Assembly (NCBI GenBank): GCA_934402125.1
Contig: CAKRTY010000121.1
Coordinates: 1 to 5,410, forward strand
Direction: 5' to 3'
Length of the DNA: 5,410 nucleotides
From: an uncultured Anaerosacchariphilus sp.
GTDB taxonomy: Bacteria; Bacillota; Clostridia; Lachnospirales; Lachnospiraceae
Shown: positions 5,264 through 5,410 of the stretch, piece after piece
Layout of the letters: every line of letters begins with the position of its first letter
Position numbering within the stretch: the stretch's first letter is position 1
Translations under genes and position numbers: made by a program
Notes under the pieces: model-generated
Databases searched by the model: none
What the model was told of the DNA's origin: nothing
The model's input: the letters and a program-made list of their open reading frames with translations, nothing else

Positions 5264-5410
5264 ATGGAAATTACGGTGTTTCTTGACAGAATATTGGTGG
5301 TTGCGGTATGTATCTTTTTTGTGTTAGGCGTTGTGTTTTACTTCAAAGGAAGAAAAATAAAAAGCTATAAAAAGAGCCTGAGCTGTTTCGGCGTCTATGT
5401 TGTATTGAAT
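5264..5410 (+). CDS. Unrecognised membrane protein, 5' end only
   Basis: ATG 5264 stands 8 bases after GGGGAGG (5249-5255), and the frame stays open for 49 codons to the window edge. The product begins M-E-I-T-V-F-L-D-R and has one hydrophobic segment at about residues 9-27, followed by a basic stretch (K-G-R-K-I-K-S-Y-K-K, 28-37). By the positive-inside rule the N-terminus would be outside. A second hydrophobic run may begin near residue 40. I do not recognise the family from this fragment, and a function cannot be given. Its own strong promoter suggests it starts a new transcription unit. Confidence 0.7.
   Translation, partial: MEITVFLDRILVVAVCIFFVLGVVFYFKGRKIKSYKKSLSCFGVYVVLN

Overview
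The window looks like chromosomal DNA from a low-to-mid-GC Gram-positive bacterium, most likely a clostridial (Lachnospiraceae-type) Bacillota. The grounds are strong purine-rich Shine-Dalgarno sites, close matches to sigma-A promoters, AT-rich intergenic gaps between roughly 50% GC genes, hairpin-plus-T-run terminators, and gene families typical of that group. This placement is an inference from style; no marker gene is present.

From left to right: (1) The 3' end of a YfcE-type metallophosphoesterase (1-240) closes on a hairpin terminator. (2) A convergent ArsR/SmtB-family repressor on the minus strand (251-550) carries a complete SmtB-type alpha-5 zinc site. (3) An AT-rich divergent spacer (551-868) holds good promoters facing both ways. 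(4) A secreted coiled-coil/NlpC-P60 peptidoglycan hydrolase (869-2071) ends at a strong terminator. (5) A three-gene operon follows: a short GntR regulator of the YtrA type (2276-2650), an ABC ATPase (2653-3525) and an ABC-2 permease (3522-4169). Its promoter lies across a 31-bp perfect palindrome, and a terminator follows it. (6) A VanY-type D,D-carboxypeptidase with an acidic linker (4285-5139) comes next. (7) The first 49 codons of an unrecognised membrane protein (from 5264) sit behind a near-consensus promoter.

Three of the units act, or probably act, at the cell envelope. The NlpC/P60 enzyme is expected to cut peptide cross-links or stems, and the VanY-like enzyme to trim the terminal D-Ala. 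The GntR-ABC unit resembles the ytr-type systems that respond to envelope stress in Bacillus. They are separate transcription units, so the grouping is suggestive only. Nothing in the window is a mobile element, CRISPR array, tRNA, rRNA or clearly new system. The most distinctive items are the palindromic operator, the orphan zinc-sensor-like repressor with no transporter beside it, and sequence-based corrections to several start sites.
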